Of a stretch of 64,000 bases of DNA, positions 34,852-43,554 are shown one piece after another. The notes below the pieces were generated by a model that was not told where the DNA came from, did not search any database, and saw nothing but the letters and a program-made list of their open reading frames with translations. This DNA is from Rhizobiales bacterium CCH10-E5 (GTDB lineage Bacteria; Pseudomonadota; Alphaproteobacteria; Rhizobiales; Beijerinckiaceae), in assembly GCA_001556125.1 (NCBI GenBank), contig LSIG01000046.1, forward strand, positions 62,001 to 126,000, in the 5' to 3' direction. The first letter of the stretch is position 1. Each line of letters starts with the position of its first letter. A program made the translations under genes and the position numbers.

Positions 34852-36093
34852 TCAGCCTGGCCCGGCGCCCTGCGTGCCCAGATAGAGCGCGTAGATCGAC
34901 TGGCTCGCCGCCATGAACAGGCGGTTCCGCTTCGGCCCGCCGAAGCAGATGTTGCCGCAGACCTCCGGCAGGCGGATGCGGCCGATCAGCTTGCCGGCGG
35001 GGTTGAAGACGTTGACGCCGTTGTAGCCGACATTGCGTCCGGCGTTGGACGAAGCCCAGAGATTGCCCTCGACATCGCAGCGCAACCCGTCCGGCCCGCA
35101 ATTCACGCCGTCGAACATGCAGTCCGAGAACACCCGCCCATTGCTGAGCTTGTTGTCGGCGCCGACATCGAAGACATGGATGTCGCCCTTGCCGCCCGGC
35201 CCGGTATCGCCCGGTCCCTTGCCGGTCGACGCGATGTAGAGCCGCTTGAAGTCGGGCGAGAAGCACAGGCCGTTGGGGTCCGGCACCTGCGATTCCGGCA
35301 CGACGAGCTCGACGCGCCCGCTCGGGTCGATGCGGTAGGTGTTGGTCGGCAGTTCCCGCTTGGCGAGCCCGATGCCCGGCGGCTGGCCGAGGCGGGGATT
35401 GATCTTGCCATTGGCGTTGCTCGGGCCGCCCGGAGCGTCGGGCGCGCCCTCGTAGAGCTGCCCGCCATAGGGCGGATCGGTGAACCAGTAGCTGCCGTCG
35501 GGATGGGCGACGATGTCGTTGGGCGAGTTCAGCTTCTTTCCGTCGAACGAGTCCGCCAGCACCGTCGCCGAGCCGTCGAGCTCGTAGCGCACGACGCGGC
35601 GGTTCAGGTGCTCGCACGAGAGCTGCCGGCCCTGGAAATCGAAGCTGTTGCCGTTGCTGTTGCCCGAGGGCGCGCGGAAGACGCTGACATGGCCGTCATC
35701 CTCGATCCAGCGCATCTGGCGGTTGCGCGGGATGTCGCTCCAGACGAGGTACTGGCCCTGCGCGTTCCAGGCCGGCCCCTCGACCCAGAGGCCGCCGGTC
35801 CAGATCCGCTGGATCGCGGCATTGGGCTGCGCTAGGCCGTTGAAGGCCGGATCGAGCGCGATCACGTCCGGGTCCCAGAAATAGGTCGTCGGGGCGCCTT
35901 GGCGGCTGAAATCGCGGGGCGGCGTGGTGACGGTGGTGGGTGGGGACGGCCGATTGGCGGTCGACTGGGCCAAGGCCGGCCCGGTGGCGGCGGCCAGCGC
36001 CCCGAGCCCTGCGGCGTGGATCAGGCGGCGCCGCGACAGGATCGCTTCTTTCGTCTCGGTGGGACCATGGTCGTGAACAGTAGGGTCTGTCAT
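34852..36093 (-). CDS. Tat-exported SMP-30/gluconolactonase-like protein
   Basis: A 413-residue beta-propeller protein. The N-terminus has a twin-arginine signal (LSRRRLIHAAGLGALAAATG) ending near ALAQ at residue 43. Propeller motifs follow: GGLWVEGPAWNAQGQYLVWSDIPRNRQMRW, LNSPNDIVAHPDGSYWFTDPPYG and PDPNGLCFSPDFKRLYIAST, with Glu, Asn and Asp residues fitting the Ca/Zn site. GGGAGGA precedes the ATG. Relatives hydrolyse sugar lactones; the substrate here is unknown. Confidence 0.92.
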   Translation of the reverse strand: MTDPTVHDHGPTETKEAILSRRRLIHAAGLGALAAATGPALAQSTANRPSPPTTVTTPPRDFSRQGAPTTYFWDPDVIALDPAFNGLAQPNAAIQRIWTGGLWVEGPAWNAQGQYLVWSDIPRNRQMRWIEDDGHVSVFRAPSGNSNGNSFDFQGRQLSCEHLNRRVVRYELDGSATVLADSFDGKKLNSPNDIVAHPDGSYWFTDPPYGGQLYEGAPDAPGGPSNANGKINPRLGQPPGIGLAKRELPTNTYRIDPSGRVELVVPESQVPDPNGLCFSPDFKRLYIASTGKGPGDTGPGGKGDIHVFDVGADNKLSNGRVFSDCMFDGVNCGPDGLRCDVEGNLWASSNAGRNVGYNGVNVFNPAGKLIGRIRLPEVCGNICFGGPKRNRLFMAASQSIYALYLGTQGAGPG

Positions 36094-36421
36094 CGCTTTA
36101 TCCTCCCAGATTGTTGATGGCTGTCCGGCTTGCTGCCGGTCTCGCTGCGTTTTGACGGTCTCCTCGCAATTGCTCGCCCATGGCGGACGGACGCTGCGCA
36201 GATCATCAGCAGGCCGTGCCGCGGTCGAGCGGCCTCGGCGTAGGGGCTGCCGCGCAAGGCGAGCATGCGTGCAGCCTTCCCGCGGCACGCGTGTTGCTGG
36301 GCGCGCGACAGCGCCCGACCGCGCACGACGGATCATCGCTGCATATCGGCTCCGCCCTGCCGCGCTTGCTCCGGCGCCGGAAATCCCCCACAGCAGCCTC
36401 CCCTTCTATCGGAACGCTGTC
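36094..36421. other. Intergenic region between divergent SMP-30 and TauE genes
   Basis: 328 bp without a convincing gene. In-frame sequence upstream of the TauE ATG is open but reads as Arg/Ala-rich nonsense. It must hold both divergent promoters, but I could not pick out a clear -35/-10 pair, operator palindrome or RNA element. Confidence 0.5.
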
Positions 36422-37255
36422 ATGCTTGCTGGAATCCCCATCGGCGACCTCGTCTTCCTCGCTATCTCGCTGGTCGCGGCGGGGGCGATCACCGGGCTGC
36501 TCGCGGGCGTCTTCGGCGTCGGCGGCGGCGCCGTCATCGTGCCGATCCTTTACGAGGTCTTCCGGGTCATCGGTGTGCCCGAGGATGTCCGCATGCCGCT
36601 CTGCGTCGGCACCTCGCTGGCGGTCATCATCCCGACCTCGATCCGCTCCTTCAACGCTCATCGCGCCAAGGGCATGGTCGACATGTCGATCCTGAAGATC
36701 TGGGCGGTTCCCGTTGTTCTCGGCGTCATCGCCGGCAGCTACATCGCCCGGTTCGCGCCCGCCGACCTGTTCAAGATCATCTTCGTCGTCGTCGCGGTCT
36801 TCAGCGCGCTGCGCCTGCTTTTTGCCTCCGACCGCTGGCAGCTCGGCAAGGACATGCCTGGCCGCGTGCTCATGACGATCTATGGCGGCGTCATCGGTGT
36901 GCTCTCGGCGCTGATGGGCATCGGCGGCGGCCAGCTCTCCAGTCTGTTCATGACCTTCTATGGCCGCCCGATCCACCAGGCGGTTGCGACCTCCTCGGGG
37001 CTGGGCGTGCTGATCTCGATTCCCGGCGCGCTCGGCTTCATCTATGCCGGCTGGCCGAAGATGGACGTGCTGCCGCCGCTCTCGCTCGGCTATGTCTCGC
37101 TGATCGGCTTCATCCTGTTCATCCCGACCTCGATCTGGACGGCGCCGATCGGCGCGCGCCTCGCCCACCGGCTCTCGAAGCGCAAGCTCGAGGTCGTCTT
37201 CGGCCTGTTCCTGCTGCTGGTCGCGGCCCGCTTCATCTGGTCGCTGGTAGTCTGA
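36422..37255 (+). CDS. TauE/SafE-family (sulfite exporter-like) permease
   Basis: A 277-residue membrane protein with about eight TM helices in two repeats. Each repeat starts with a glycine-rich helix: ITGLLAGVFGVGGGAVIVPIL (about residues 20-40) and IGVLSALMGIGGGQLSSLFM (about 158-178). The family exports or imports sulfur-containing organic anions; the substrate is not set by sequence. ATG 36422 is the first in-frame ATG that gives a sensible membrane N-terminus. Confidence 0.92.
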   Translation: MLAGIPIGDLVFLAISLVAAGAITGLLAGVFGVGGGAVIVPILYEVFRVIGVPEDVRMPLCVGTSLAVIIPTSIRSFNAHRAKGMVDMSILKIWAVPVVLGVIAGSYIARFAPADLFKIIFVVVAVFSALRLLFASDRWQLGKDMPGRVLMTIYGGVIGVLSALMGIGGGQLSSLFMTFYGRPIHQAVATSSGLGVLISIPGALGFIYAGWPKMDVLPPLSLGYVSLIGFILFIPTSIWTAPIGARLAHRLSKRKLEVVFGLFLLLVAARFIWSLVV

Positions 37256-37279
37256 CAGACCACGCGCCGACGACGCGCC

Positions 37280-37453
37280 TCAGGTCTTGCGGGGCGTCTG
37301 CCCCGCCAGCCGCGCTATAATCGCGAGGCGCTCTGCCTCGCTCAGGTGGCTCCAGCGCCCGATCTCGTCGAGCGAGCGGCCGCAGCCGCGGCAGAGCCGG
37401 GTTGCGGGGTCGAGCTGGCAGAGTTTGACGCAGGGCGAGGAGATGGCCGTCAC
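37280..37453 (-). CDS. DUF1289 small Cys-rich protein
   Basis: A 57-residue protein with four Cys in the pattern SPCVKLCQLDPATRLCRGCGRSLDEIGRW (Cys at about 8, 12, 20 and 23), probably binding a metal or Fe-S cluster. The start is GTG at 37453, which overlaps the cobS stop by 4 bp, so it is translated after cobS. The family is widespread in proteobacteria and has no set function. Confidence 0.85.
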   Translation of the reverse strand: MTAISSPCVKLCQLDPATRLCRGCGRSLDEIGRWSHLSEAERLAIIARLAGQTPRKT

Positions 37454-38328
37454 GATGCAGCCGCTCCCACAACCAGCGCGAAGCCGAGATAGAGCGCGAT
37501 TTCGTCGAGCTGCTGCGTCGCTCCTGCGACGTCGCCGGTCTGTCCGCCGATCAGCCGCAGGCACAGCCGCCTGACGAGAACTGCGTTGACGGCGATCACC
37601 GCGAGCCCGAGTCCCAGCCCCGCGAGCGGCAGCCGGCCAATGAGCGCGAGCCCGCCCGCGAGCAAAAGGCCAATGGCCGAGGCCAGCCAGGCCGTCGGCA
37701 GGCTCGGCCGCCCGACCGACGCCGAGGCACCCACCGCGCGGGCCGGCGCCATCCCGGCCAGCAGATGCAGGCCTGACAGGCGCGACAGCACGGCGGCCGC
37801 CACGAGGGCACCGCTTGCTGCCAGAGGCCCGGCCCGGTCGAGGATCAGCGCCAGCGCGAAGATGCGCAGCAGCAGCGCCAGTCCCATCGCCAGGGCGCCA
37901 TAGCTGCCGAGCCGGCTGTCCTTCATGATCTCGAGCCGGCGCTCCGGCGTCCGCCCGCCGAACAGCCCGTCGGCACTGTCGGCGAGCCCGTCCTCGTGCA
38001 GCGCGCCCGTCGTCACGGCCAGCGTCGCGATGGCGAGCGTGGCCGAGAGCAGCCCGCCGAGCCCGGCGGCGCCGGCTCCGACCAGCACGAGTGCCGCCGG
38101 CAGGGCGATGACCAGAGCCGCCAAGGGCAGGGCGCGCGGCACGGTGCGAAAATCGGGTGCGGCATGGGGATCGGCCTCGCCGGGCAGGGCCGGCACCGGA
38201 AGGCGCGAATAGAAGCGGATGCAGATCGCGGTGGCCACGGCCCAGCCCGGCCAGGCCGGCTCGGCGTCCGCCGGCGGCACGGGTGCGGCCTGCGGCGCCG
38301 CCTCATCCCTGTCCTCGATTGTCTTCAT
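37450..38328 (-). CDS. cobS: Adenosylcobinamide-GDP ribazoletransferase (cobalamin synthase)
   Basis: A 292-residue inner-membrane enzyme that joins alpha-ribazole to adenosylcobinamide-GDP, the last assembly step of adenosylcobalamin (CobV in the Pseudomonas naming). Motifs: IRFYSRLPVPA near residue 38-48, TTGALHEDGLADSADGLFGG (His111, Asp113, Asp117) and KDSRLGSYGALAM, followed by several TM helices. Divergent from cobT across 81 bp. Confidence 0.96.
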   Translation of the reverse strand: MKTIEDRDEAAPQAAPVPPADAEPAWPGWAVATAICIRFYSRLPVPALPGEADPHAAPDFRTVPRALPLAALVIALPAALVLVGAGAAGLGGLLSATLAIATLAVTTGALHEDGLADSADGLFGGRTPERRLEIMKDSRLGSYGALAMGLALLLRIFALALILDRAGPLAASGALVAAAVLSRLSGLHLLAGMAPARAVGASASVGRPSLPTAWLASAIGLLLAGGLALIGRLPLAGLGLGLAVIAVNAVLVRRLCLRLIGGQTGDVAGATQQLDEIALYLGFALVVGAAAS

Positions 38329-38409
38329 CCCCTGCAGCCTATAGCAGCAGCGACAATCGCGGGGCCATCGCCGAAGCCTCGCCGCCTGTCCTTAGCCACA
38401 GAGTCCGCC

Positions 38410-39429
38410 ATGGCCGTTTCTGGATTGCCCTTCGACGACATCCGCGAGCTGATCGCCGCGATGCCCGGCCCCGACATGGCGGCCGCAAACATGGTGCGCG
38501 CCCGCGACAAGGAGCTGACCAAGCCCGCCGGCAGCCTCGGCCGCATGGAGGAGATCGCCGAATGGCTCGCCGCCTGGCAGGGCAAGGGCAAGCCCTCGGT
38601 CGACCGCCCGCTGGTCTGCGTCTTCGCCGGCAACCATGGCGTGGTGGCGCAGGGCGTCTCCGCCTTTCCGCAGGCGGTGACGCGCCAGATGCTGGAGAAC
38701 TTCGCGGCCGGTGGTGCCGCGATCAACCAGATCTGCGCCGCCTTCGATCTCGGCTTCAAGGTCTTCGACCTCGCCCTCGATCTGCCGACGGGGGATTTCA
38801 CGCAAGGTGACGCGCTCGACGAGCGCGCCTGCGTCGCCACCATGGCCTTCGGCATGGAGGCGCTGGTCGGCGGCACGGATCTGCTCTGCCTCGGCGAGAT
38901 GGGCATCGGCAACACCACCTCGGCGGCGGCGATCTATGCCGCGCTCTATGGCGGCGATGCCGCCTTCTGGTGCGGCCGCGGCACCGGGCTCGACGATGCC
39001 GGGCTGAAGCGCAAGATCGCCGCCGTCGAGGCCGGGATCGCGCTCCACCGCCCCCATCTCAAGGACCCGCTCGAGGTGCTGCGCCGGCTCGGCGGTCGAG
39101 AGGTCGCGGCGATCTGCGGCGCCATCATCGCCGCCCGTTCGCAGCGCATTCCCGTGATCCTCGACGGTTATGTGGTGACGGCCGCCGCCGCCATCCTGCA
39201 CGCGATCGAGCCCTCCGCGATCGACCACTGCATCGCCGGCCATCTCTCGGCCGAGGGCGCCCATGCGCAGGTGCTGGCGACGCTCGGCAAGGCGCCGCTG
39301 CTGGCGCTCGACATGCGCCTCGGCGAAGGCTCGGGCGCTGCGCTCGCCGCCAGCCTCGTCAAGGCGGCGGCTGCCATCCACAACGGCATGGCGACCTTCG
39401 CGCAGGCGGGGGTCGCAGGGAAGGACTAG
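38410..39429 (+). CDS. cobT: Nicotinate-nucleotide--dimethylbenzimidazole phosphoribosyltransferase
   Basis: A 339-residue enzyme that makes alpha-ribazole phosphate from dimethylbenzimidazole (CobU in the Pseudomonas naming). Motifs: KPAGSLGRMEEIAEWLA, VFAGNHGVVAQGVSAFPQ, EMGIGNTTSAAAI and the catalytic Glu in RLGEGSGAA (about residue 306). It pairs with the divergent cobS to complete the lower ligand steps. The region between them is too short for a cobalamin riboswitch. Confidence 0.97.
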   Translation: MAVSGLPFDDIRELIAAMPGPDMAAANMVRARDKELTKPAGSLGRMEEIAEWLAAWQGKGKPSVDRPLVCVFAGNHGVVAQGVSAFPQAVTRQMLENFAAGGAAINQICAAFDLGFKVFDLALDLPTGDFTQGDALDERACVATMAFGMEALVGGTDLLCLGEMGIGNTTSAAAIYAALYGGDAAFWCGRGTGLDDAGLKRKIAAVEAGIALHRPHLKDPLEVLRRLGGREVAAICGAIIAARSQRIPVILDGYVVTAAAAILHAIEPSAIDHCIAGHLSAEGAHAQVLATLGKAPLLALDMRLGEGSGAALAASLVKAAAAIHNGMATFAQAGVAGKD

Positions 39430-39454
39430 CGCTGCGCCTGTCGTGTGAGTGGCA

Positions 39455-39483
39455 TTTTTGAGGGGGGCTGTAAAAGGTATAAT
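39455..39483 (+). promoter_or_regulatory. Candidate promoter of brnT
   Basis: A perfect -10 box TATAAT is at 39478-39483, with a weak TTTTTG 17 bp upstream (39455-39460). The following 20 bp are very AT-rich with repeated TATA elements (TATACTATA at 39487-39495) and may hold the BrnA operator. Transcription would begin about 12 nt before the ATG, and no ribosome site is seen, so the message is nearly leaderless. Confidence 0.55.
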
Positions 39484-39502
39484 TTCTATACTATATTGAT
39501 CC

Positions 39503-39766
39503 ATGCTATTTGAGTTCGACCCTCTCAAAAGCGCGGCCAACTTGGCCAAGCACGGGATCGATTTCCAACAGGCGCAGGCTCTTTGGGAGGATGCGCGTCT
39601 GCTGGAAGCGCCTGCCCGGACTGAGGGCGAGCAGCGCTTCATGGCAGTGGGACTGATCGGCCAAAAGCACTGGTCCGCGATTTATGTCTATCGCGGCGAT
39701 CGGGTGCGGATCATCTCGGTGCGGCGCGCTCGAAGCGAGGAGATCGAGTACTATGAAAATAAGTGA
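39503..39766 (+). CDS. brnT: BrnT-family type II toxin
   Basis: An 87-residue RelE-fold toxin. Family features: FEFDPLKSAANLAKHGIDFQQAQALWEDAR at the N-terminus, EQRFMAVGLI in the middle and VRIISVRRARSEEIEYYE at the C-terminus, which holds the expected Arg residues of the RNase site. The antitoxin gene overlaps its end by 14 bp. Base composition is more AT-rich than the neighbours, consistent with transfer. Confidence 0.9.
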   Translation: MLFEFDPLKSAANLAKHGIDFQQAQALWEDARLLEAPARTEGEQRFMAVGLIGQKHWSAIYVYRGDRVRIISVRRARSEEIEYYENK

Positions 39767-39983
39767 GTTCGATCAGGCTTTCGATGACGGGCAGTCTGTT
39801 GAGGACAAAATCGACTGGGCCAAGGCGCGGCGTCCCAACAGCGAGACGAAGCGCGTGAACGTCGATTTTCCGAGTTGGGTCGTCCAAGGCCTGGACCGTC
39901 AGGCGCAGCATCTCGGCGTGACCCGGCAGTCCCTGATCAAGCTCTGGATTGCGGAGCGACTGGGCGACAAAGTGTCCAATTAG
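39753..39983 (+). CDS. brnA: BrnA-family antitoxin
   Basis: A 76-residue protein with an N-terminal toxin-binding part (MKISEFDQAFDDGQSVEDKIDWAKA) and a C-terminal ribbon-helix-helix (KRVNVDFPSWVVQGLDRQAQHLGVTRQSLIKLWIAERL). This reversed order, with toxin gene first and DNA-binding domain at the C-terminus, is that of BrnTA. The ATG at 39753 lies inside brnT. Confidence 0.88.
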   Translation: MKISEFDQAFDDGQSVEDKIDWAKARRPNSETKRVNVDFPSWVVQGLDRQAQHLGVTRQSLIKLWIAERLGDKVSN

Positions 39984-40090
39984 GCCGCGCTCATCCCACA
40001 GCCGCTCGCGTCCAGGGTTGGGTCGTGCTGCGGGCGCATCGATCAGGCGAACGCCTCCAATACGACGGCAATAGGCCGGCGCGTTTCGGC

Positions 40091-41212
40091 CTATCCCTCG
40101 TAGCTCGTCCTCAGCCCCGCCCGCTCGGCGTGGCGCTCCTGCGCCAGCTCGACCAGCCGGGTCAGAAGCGCGGGGTAGGGCATGCCCGACGCTTCCATCA
40201 TCTTCGGATACATGCTGATCGCGGTGAAGCCCGGCAGCGTGTTGATCTCGTTGAAGTAGAAGGCCCCGCTCTGGCGGTCGAGGAAGAAATCGACGCGCGC
40301 CAGCCCGCTGCAGTCGAGCGCGACGAAGGCGTCGATCGCCAGCTGGCGGACGCGCGCCATCTGCGCCGCGTCGAGCTTGGCCGGCAGATCGACGCTGGCG
40401 CCGTCCTGGTCGATGTACTTCGCCTCATAGGAGTAGAACTCGTGCTGCGGGCCGGCATTGAGCTCGCTGGCGACGCTCGCCACCGGCGGTTCGCCGTCGA
40501 GCACGGCGACCTCGATCTCGCGGGCGTCGATGCCCTGCTCGATGAGGACCTTGAGGTCGTACTGGAAGGCGTCCGCCAGCGCGGCGTCGAGGTCCTCCCA
40601 GCGCTTCGCTTTGTGCACGCCGACGCTCGAGCCCATGTTGCAGGGCTTGACGAAGACCGGCAGCGTCAGCCCGGCGCGGGCGGCTTGCGTGGCGGCGGCA
40701 GGGTCCCGGCGATAGTCGCGCCGCGCGACCGCGAAATAGGGCGCGACGGGCAGGCCCGCCAGGGCCGCCAGCCGCTTGGCGATGTCCTTGTGCATCGAGA
40801 CGGCCGAGCCGAGCACGCCCGAGCCGACATAGGCCGCGCCTGCCAGTTCGAGCAGGCCTTGCAGCGAGCCGTCCTCGCAGAGCGGGCCATGGATCACCGG
40901 GAAGACGACGTCCACCGGCGCGATCGCGGCGGCATCGGCGTCGCTCGGCAGGATCGCGGTGCGTCCATCCGCCTGCGGTTCGAGGCGGATCGCCGGCGAA
41001 TCGACGGGAATCGGCAGGCTGTCGGTGTTGGCGGCTTCGATCCGGCGCAGATCGTGACACTGCCAGCGGCCCTCCTTGTCGATGCTCACCGGCACCGGCT
41101 CGAAGCGCTCTCGGTCGAGATAGCGCAGCACGGACGCTGCCGATTTCAGCGAGACCTCGTGCTCGCCCGATTTGCCGCCGTAGAGCACCGCGACGCGCGT
41201 TTTCCGATTCAT
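40091..41212 (-). CDS. ddl: D-alanine--D-alanine ligase
   Basis: A 373-residue ATP-grasp ligase for peptidoglycan precursor synthesis. It shows VAVLYGGKSGEHEVSLKSA at the start, FPVIHGPLCEDGSLQGLLELAGAAYVGSGVLGSAVSMHKDIAKR, VFVKPCNMGSSVGVHKA and the Mg-site DFFLDRQSGAFYFNEINTLPGFT. Ddl-type, not Van-type, is likely from YEAKYIDQDGA. It lies apart from a dcw cluster. ATG 41221 is an alternative start; ribosome site weak. Confidence 0.96.
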   Translation of the reverse strand: MNRKTRVAVLYGGKSGEHEVSLKSAASVLRYLDRERFEPVPVSIDKEGRWQCHDLRRIEAANTDSLPIPVDSPAIRLEPQADGRTAILPSDADAAAIAPVDVVFPVIHGPLCEDGSLQGLLELAGAAYVGSGVLGSAVSMHKDIAKRLAALAGLPVAPYFAVARRDYRRDPAAATQAARAGLTLPVFVKPCNMGSSVGVHKAKRWEDLDAALADAFQYDLKVLIEQGIDAREIEVAVLDGEPPVASVASELNAGPQHEFYSYEAKYIDQDGASVDLPAKLDAAQMARVRQLAIDAFVALDCSGLARVDFFLDRQSGAFYFNEINTLPGFTAISMYPKMMEASGMPYPALLTRLVELAQERHAERAGLRTSYEG

Positions 41213-41303
41213 GATCGACATTTCCGAGAGACAGGAGGGGCGGAGCGCACGCGGCGGAACGGATGAGGTGTCGGCGGAAGCTGTGGCACGATTCGGGCGG
41301 GGG

Positions 41304-42839
41304 TCACGCGGCGCGCGTTCCCGGCTCGGGCAGGGCCGCGAGCGTGTCCATGACACGCACCGGCGGCAGCGTGACCGTGACCTCGGTTCCGGCGCGCGGC
41401 TTGGACTTCAGACTGAAGCCGCCGCCATGCAGATCGATGAGACCCTTGACGATCGGCAGGCCCAGACCGGAGCCCTGTTCCGCCGTCTTGATCGCCAGCG
41501 AGCCGCGCCCGAAGGTCTGCAGCACGATCGGGATCTCGTCCTCGGGAATGCCGGGGCCGGTATCGGCGATCGAGACATGCTGCCCGCCATTGGCGGTCCA
41601 GCCGACCTTGATGGTGATCTCGCCGCCCGGCGGCGTGAACTTGATCGCATTCGAGAGGATGTTGAGGACGACCTGTCGGATTGCCCGCTCATCGGCCCAG
41701 ACCTTGGGCAGGTCGGGCTCGACCGCCTCCCTGATCGTCTGGCTCTTCGCCTTGGCGCGCAGGTTGAGCATGTGCCGGCAATCCTCGGTGATGTCGGCGA
41801 GGGACAGCGCCTCCTCATGCAGCTCGTATTTGCCGGCCTCGATGCGCGACAGGTCGAGGATCTCGTTGATCAGCTCGAGCAGATGCTGGCCGGAACCATG
41901 GATATCGCCCGAATACTCCTTGTAGGCCGCATTCGCATGGGCGCCGAACACCTCGTTCTTCATCACCTCGGAGAAGCCGAGGATGGCGTTGAGCGGTGTG
42001 CGCAGTTCGTGGCTCATCGTCGCCAGGAAGCGCGACTTGGCGAGATTGGCCTCTTCCGCCTTGCGCCGAGCCTCGTCGGAATTGGCGTTCGCGGTCTCGA
42101 GTTCCGCGATCAGCGCGTCCTTCTCGGCCCGGAAGGCAATCGTCGAGACCGAGCTGGCATAGAGGCGGTTGGCGAGGAAGACGAAGAACAGCTGCGCGGC
42201 GGCGGCCATGACCGCGGTCGTCAGGCTGTCCATGTCGGTGCGCCCCCAGAAGAAGGCGGCGATGCCGATCATGATCGGGACGATGCCCGCATAAACCGCC
42301 ATGGGGATCGAGGCCGCCAGCATCACGGTGAGCGCGCTCACGATCAGCAGCGTCGTCGTCACGAAGACCTTGGCGCCGGGCGCATCCACCTGCGCGAAGA
42401 TCACCACCATCAGCGCCCAGGTGATGCCCTGCAGCCCTTCCGCGACGGCGAAGGCCCGCCGCCAGCGCCGGATGGCGACCCCGCTGGCCGGTTCCGCCAG
42501 GAAGCGCCGGCTCATCACGACGACGAGCATGGTCGACAGCAGCACCGCACCGACCCAGGGCGTGACCTTGTAGACCGGGACCCACAGGCAGGCGGCCGCG
42601 GCGATCGCGAGAGCCAGGACCAGCGTGCCGACCGAGCCGTTCATCCGGTACTCGGCGAAGACGCGCAGCAATTCGTTGTCGAAAGCCCGCTCCAGCCCTG
42701 TGGACGAGGTCAGCCGCTCGCGCACGGACTTGACCTCGCGGGTGACGAGCTTGCGGCGTGCGACGGCCGTCGGGTCCGGCCCGCGCCCGCGCTGCACCTG
42801 TTCGGCCGTCACTTCCGCCATGGTCGAGAAACGCGACAT
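41304..42839 (-). CDS. Membrane histidine kinase, PdhS/PleC-like catalytic part
   Basis: A 511-residue kinase with about six TM segments in residues 70-230 (a MASE-like integral sensor without a periplasmic domain), a short coiled coil (AEKDALIAELETANANSDEARRKAEEAN), then FLATMSHELRTPLNAILGF with His277, NAIKFTPPGGE, DTGPGIPEDEIP and GSGLGLPIVKGL. No receiver domain or adjacent regulator, so it is an orphan. The catalytic part is close in style to the kinase at 10214-12508. Divergent from the nuclease gene by 68 bp. Confidence 0.92.
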   Translation of the reverse strand: MSRFSTMAEVTAEQVQRGRGPDPTAVARRKLVTREVKSVRERLTSSTGLERAFDNELLRVFAEYRMNGSVGTLVLALAIAAAACLWVPVYKVTPWVGAVLLSTMLVVVMSRRFLAEPASGVAIRRWRRAFAVAEGLQGITWALMVVIFAQVDAPGAKVFVTTTLLIVSALTVMLAASIPMAVYAGIVPIMIGIAAFFWGRTDMDSLTTAVMAAAAQLFFVFLANRLYASSVSTIAFRAEKDALIAELETANANSDEARRKAEEANLAKSRFLATMSHELRTPLNAILGFSEVMKNEVFGAHANAAYKEYSGDIHGSGQHLLELINEILDLSRIEAGKYELHEEALSLADITEDCRHMLNLRAKAKSQTIREAVEPDLPKVWADERAIRQVVLNILSNAIKFTPPGGEITIKVGWTANGGQHVSIADTGPGIPEDEIPIVLQTFGRGSLAIKTAEQGSGLGLPIVKGLIDLHGGGFSLKSKPRAGTEVTVTLPPVRVMDTLAALPEPGTRAA

Positions 42840-42907
42840 CCTCTACCGGGGCACGGGGTGCGCGCCGGGTCTGCCATCATGGTCGGCAAATCGTTAAGCT
42901 CGACTTG

Positions 42908-43459
42908 ATGGCGCGCTTCGGATTCCCCCGCTGGAAGGATGGCCCCCTCGGCTGGCGGCGGGTCGGCCGTCCGGTCGACCTCGTCGTGGCGCTGGGCCTG
43001 CTCGGCCTGCTCGCCATCGCCGGTGCCGTGCTGCAGTACCGTCTCGGCCCGGCGCGCTCGCTGGTCGGGATCGCCCGCGCCATCGACGGCGATTCCCTGC
43101 GCCTGGCCGGGGAGGAGCTACGGCTGCAGGGCCTGGATGCCCCCGAATTCCGCCAGACCTGTACCGATCCCGGCGGGCGCACGGTGGAATGCGGCCGCGC
43201 CTCCCGTCGCGCGCTGGAGGCGCTGCTGGCGCGCGGCGTCGTCACCTGCGAAGTCGGCCGGGTCGACCGCTACGGCCGGGGGCTGGCGCAATGCCGTCAG
43301 GGCGAGACCGACATCAACGCCACCCTGGTGCGAGAGGGTCATGCCGTCGCCTATGGCGGCTATCGCAGCGAGGAGGCGCAGGCCCAGGCGGCGGGGCGCG
43401 GCCTTTGGGCGTTGCGGTTCGAGCGGCCGGAAACCTGGCGGCGGATGCACCCGCACTGA
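42908..43459 (+). CDS. Membrane-anchored thermonuclease-family (SNase-like) protein
   Basis: A 183-residue protein: one TM anchor (about residues 24-42) followed by an SNase OB-fold domain. Visible motifs are ARAIDGDSLRLAGEELRLQGLDAPE, CGRASRRALEALL, VDRYGRGLAQC and INATLVREGHAVAY, with Asp, Arg and Asp residues at the usual catalytic places. It would act on the periplasmic side. First of a tight gene series with the GST gene 95 bp downstream. Confidence 0.9.
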   Translation: MARFGFPRWKDGPLGWRRVGRPVDLVVALGLLGLLAIAGAVLQYRLGPARSLVGIARAIDGDSLRLAGEELRLQGLDAPEFRQTCTDPGGRTVECGRASRRALEALLARGVVTCEVGRVDRYGRGLAQCRQGETDINATLVREGHAVAYGGYRSEEAQAQAAGRGLWALRFERPETWRRMHPH

Positions 43460-43554
43460 AGGCCGCCACAGAACCATCACGAAACGGCTGGAAAGGAATT
43501 GACCGCTCCGCCCCCGTCATGGTCGGGTCGCGCGGCGACGGGGAGAGGATTTCG

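Noticed and set aside
38329..38409. Cobalamin riboswitch between cobS and cobT
   Set aside because: Only 81 bp are present and no B12-box-like sequence is seen.
39984..40090. A tRNA or small RNA in the gap after brnA
   Set aside because: No cloverleaf arms, TPsiC-like loop or clear terminator can be seen.
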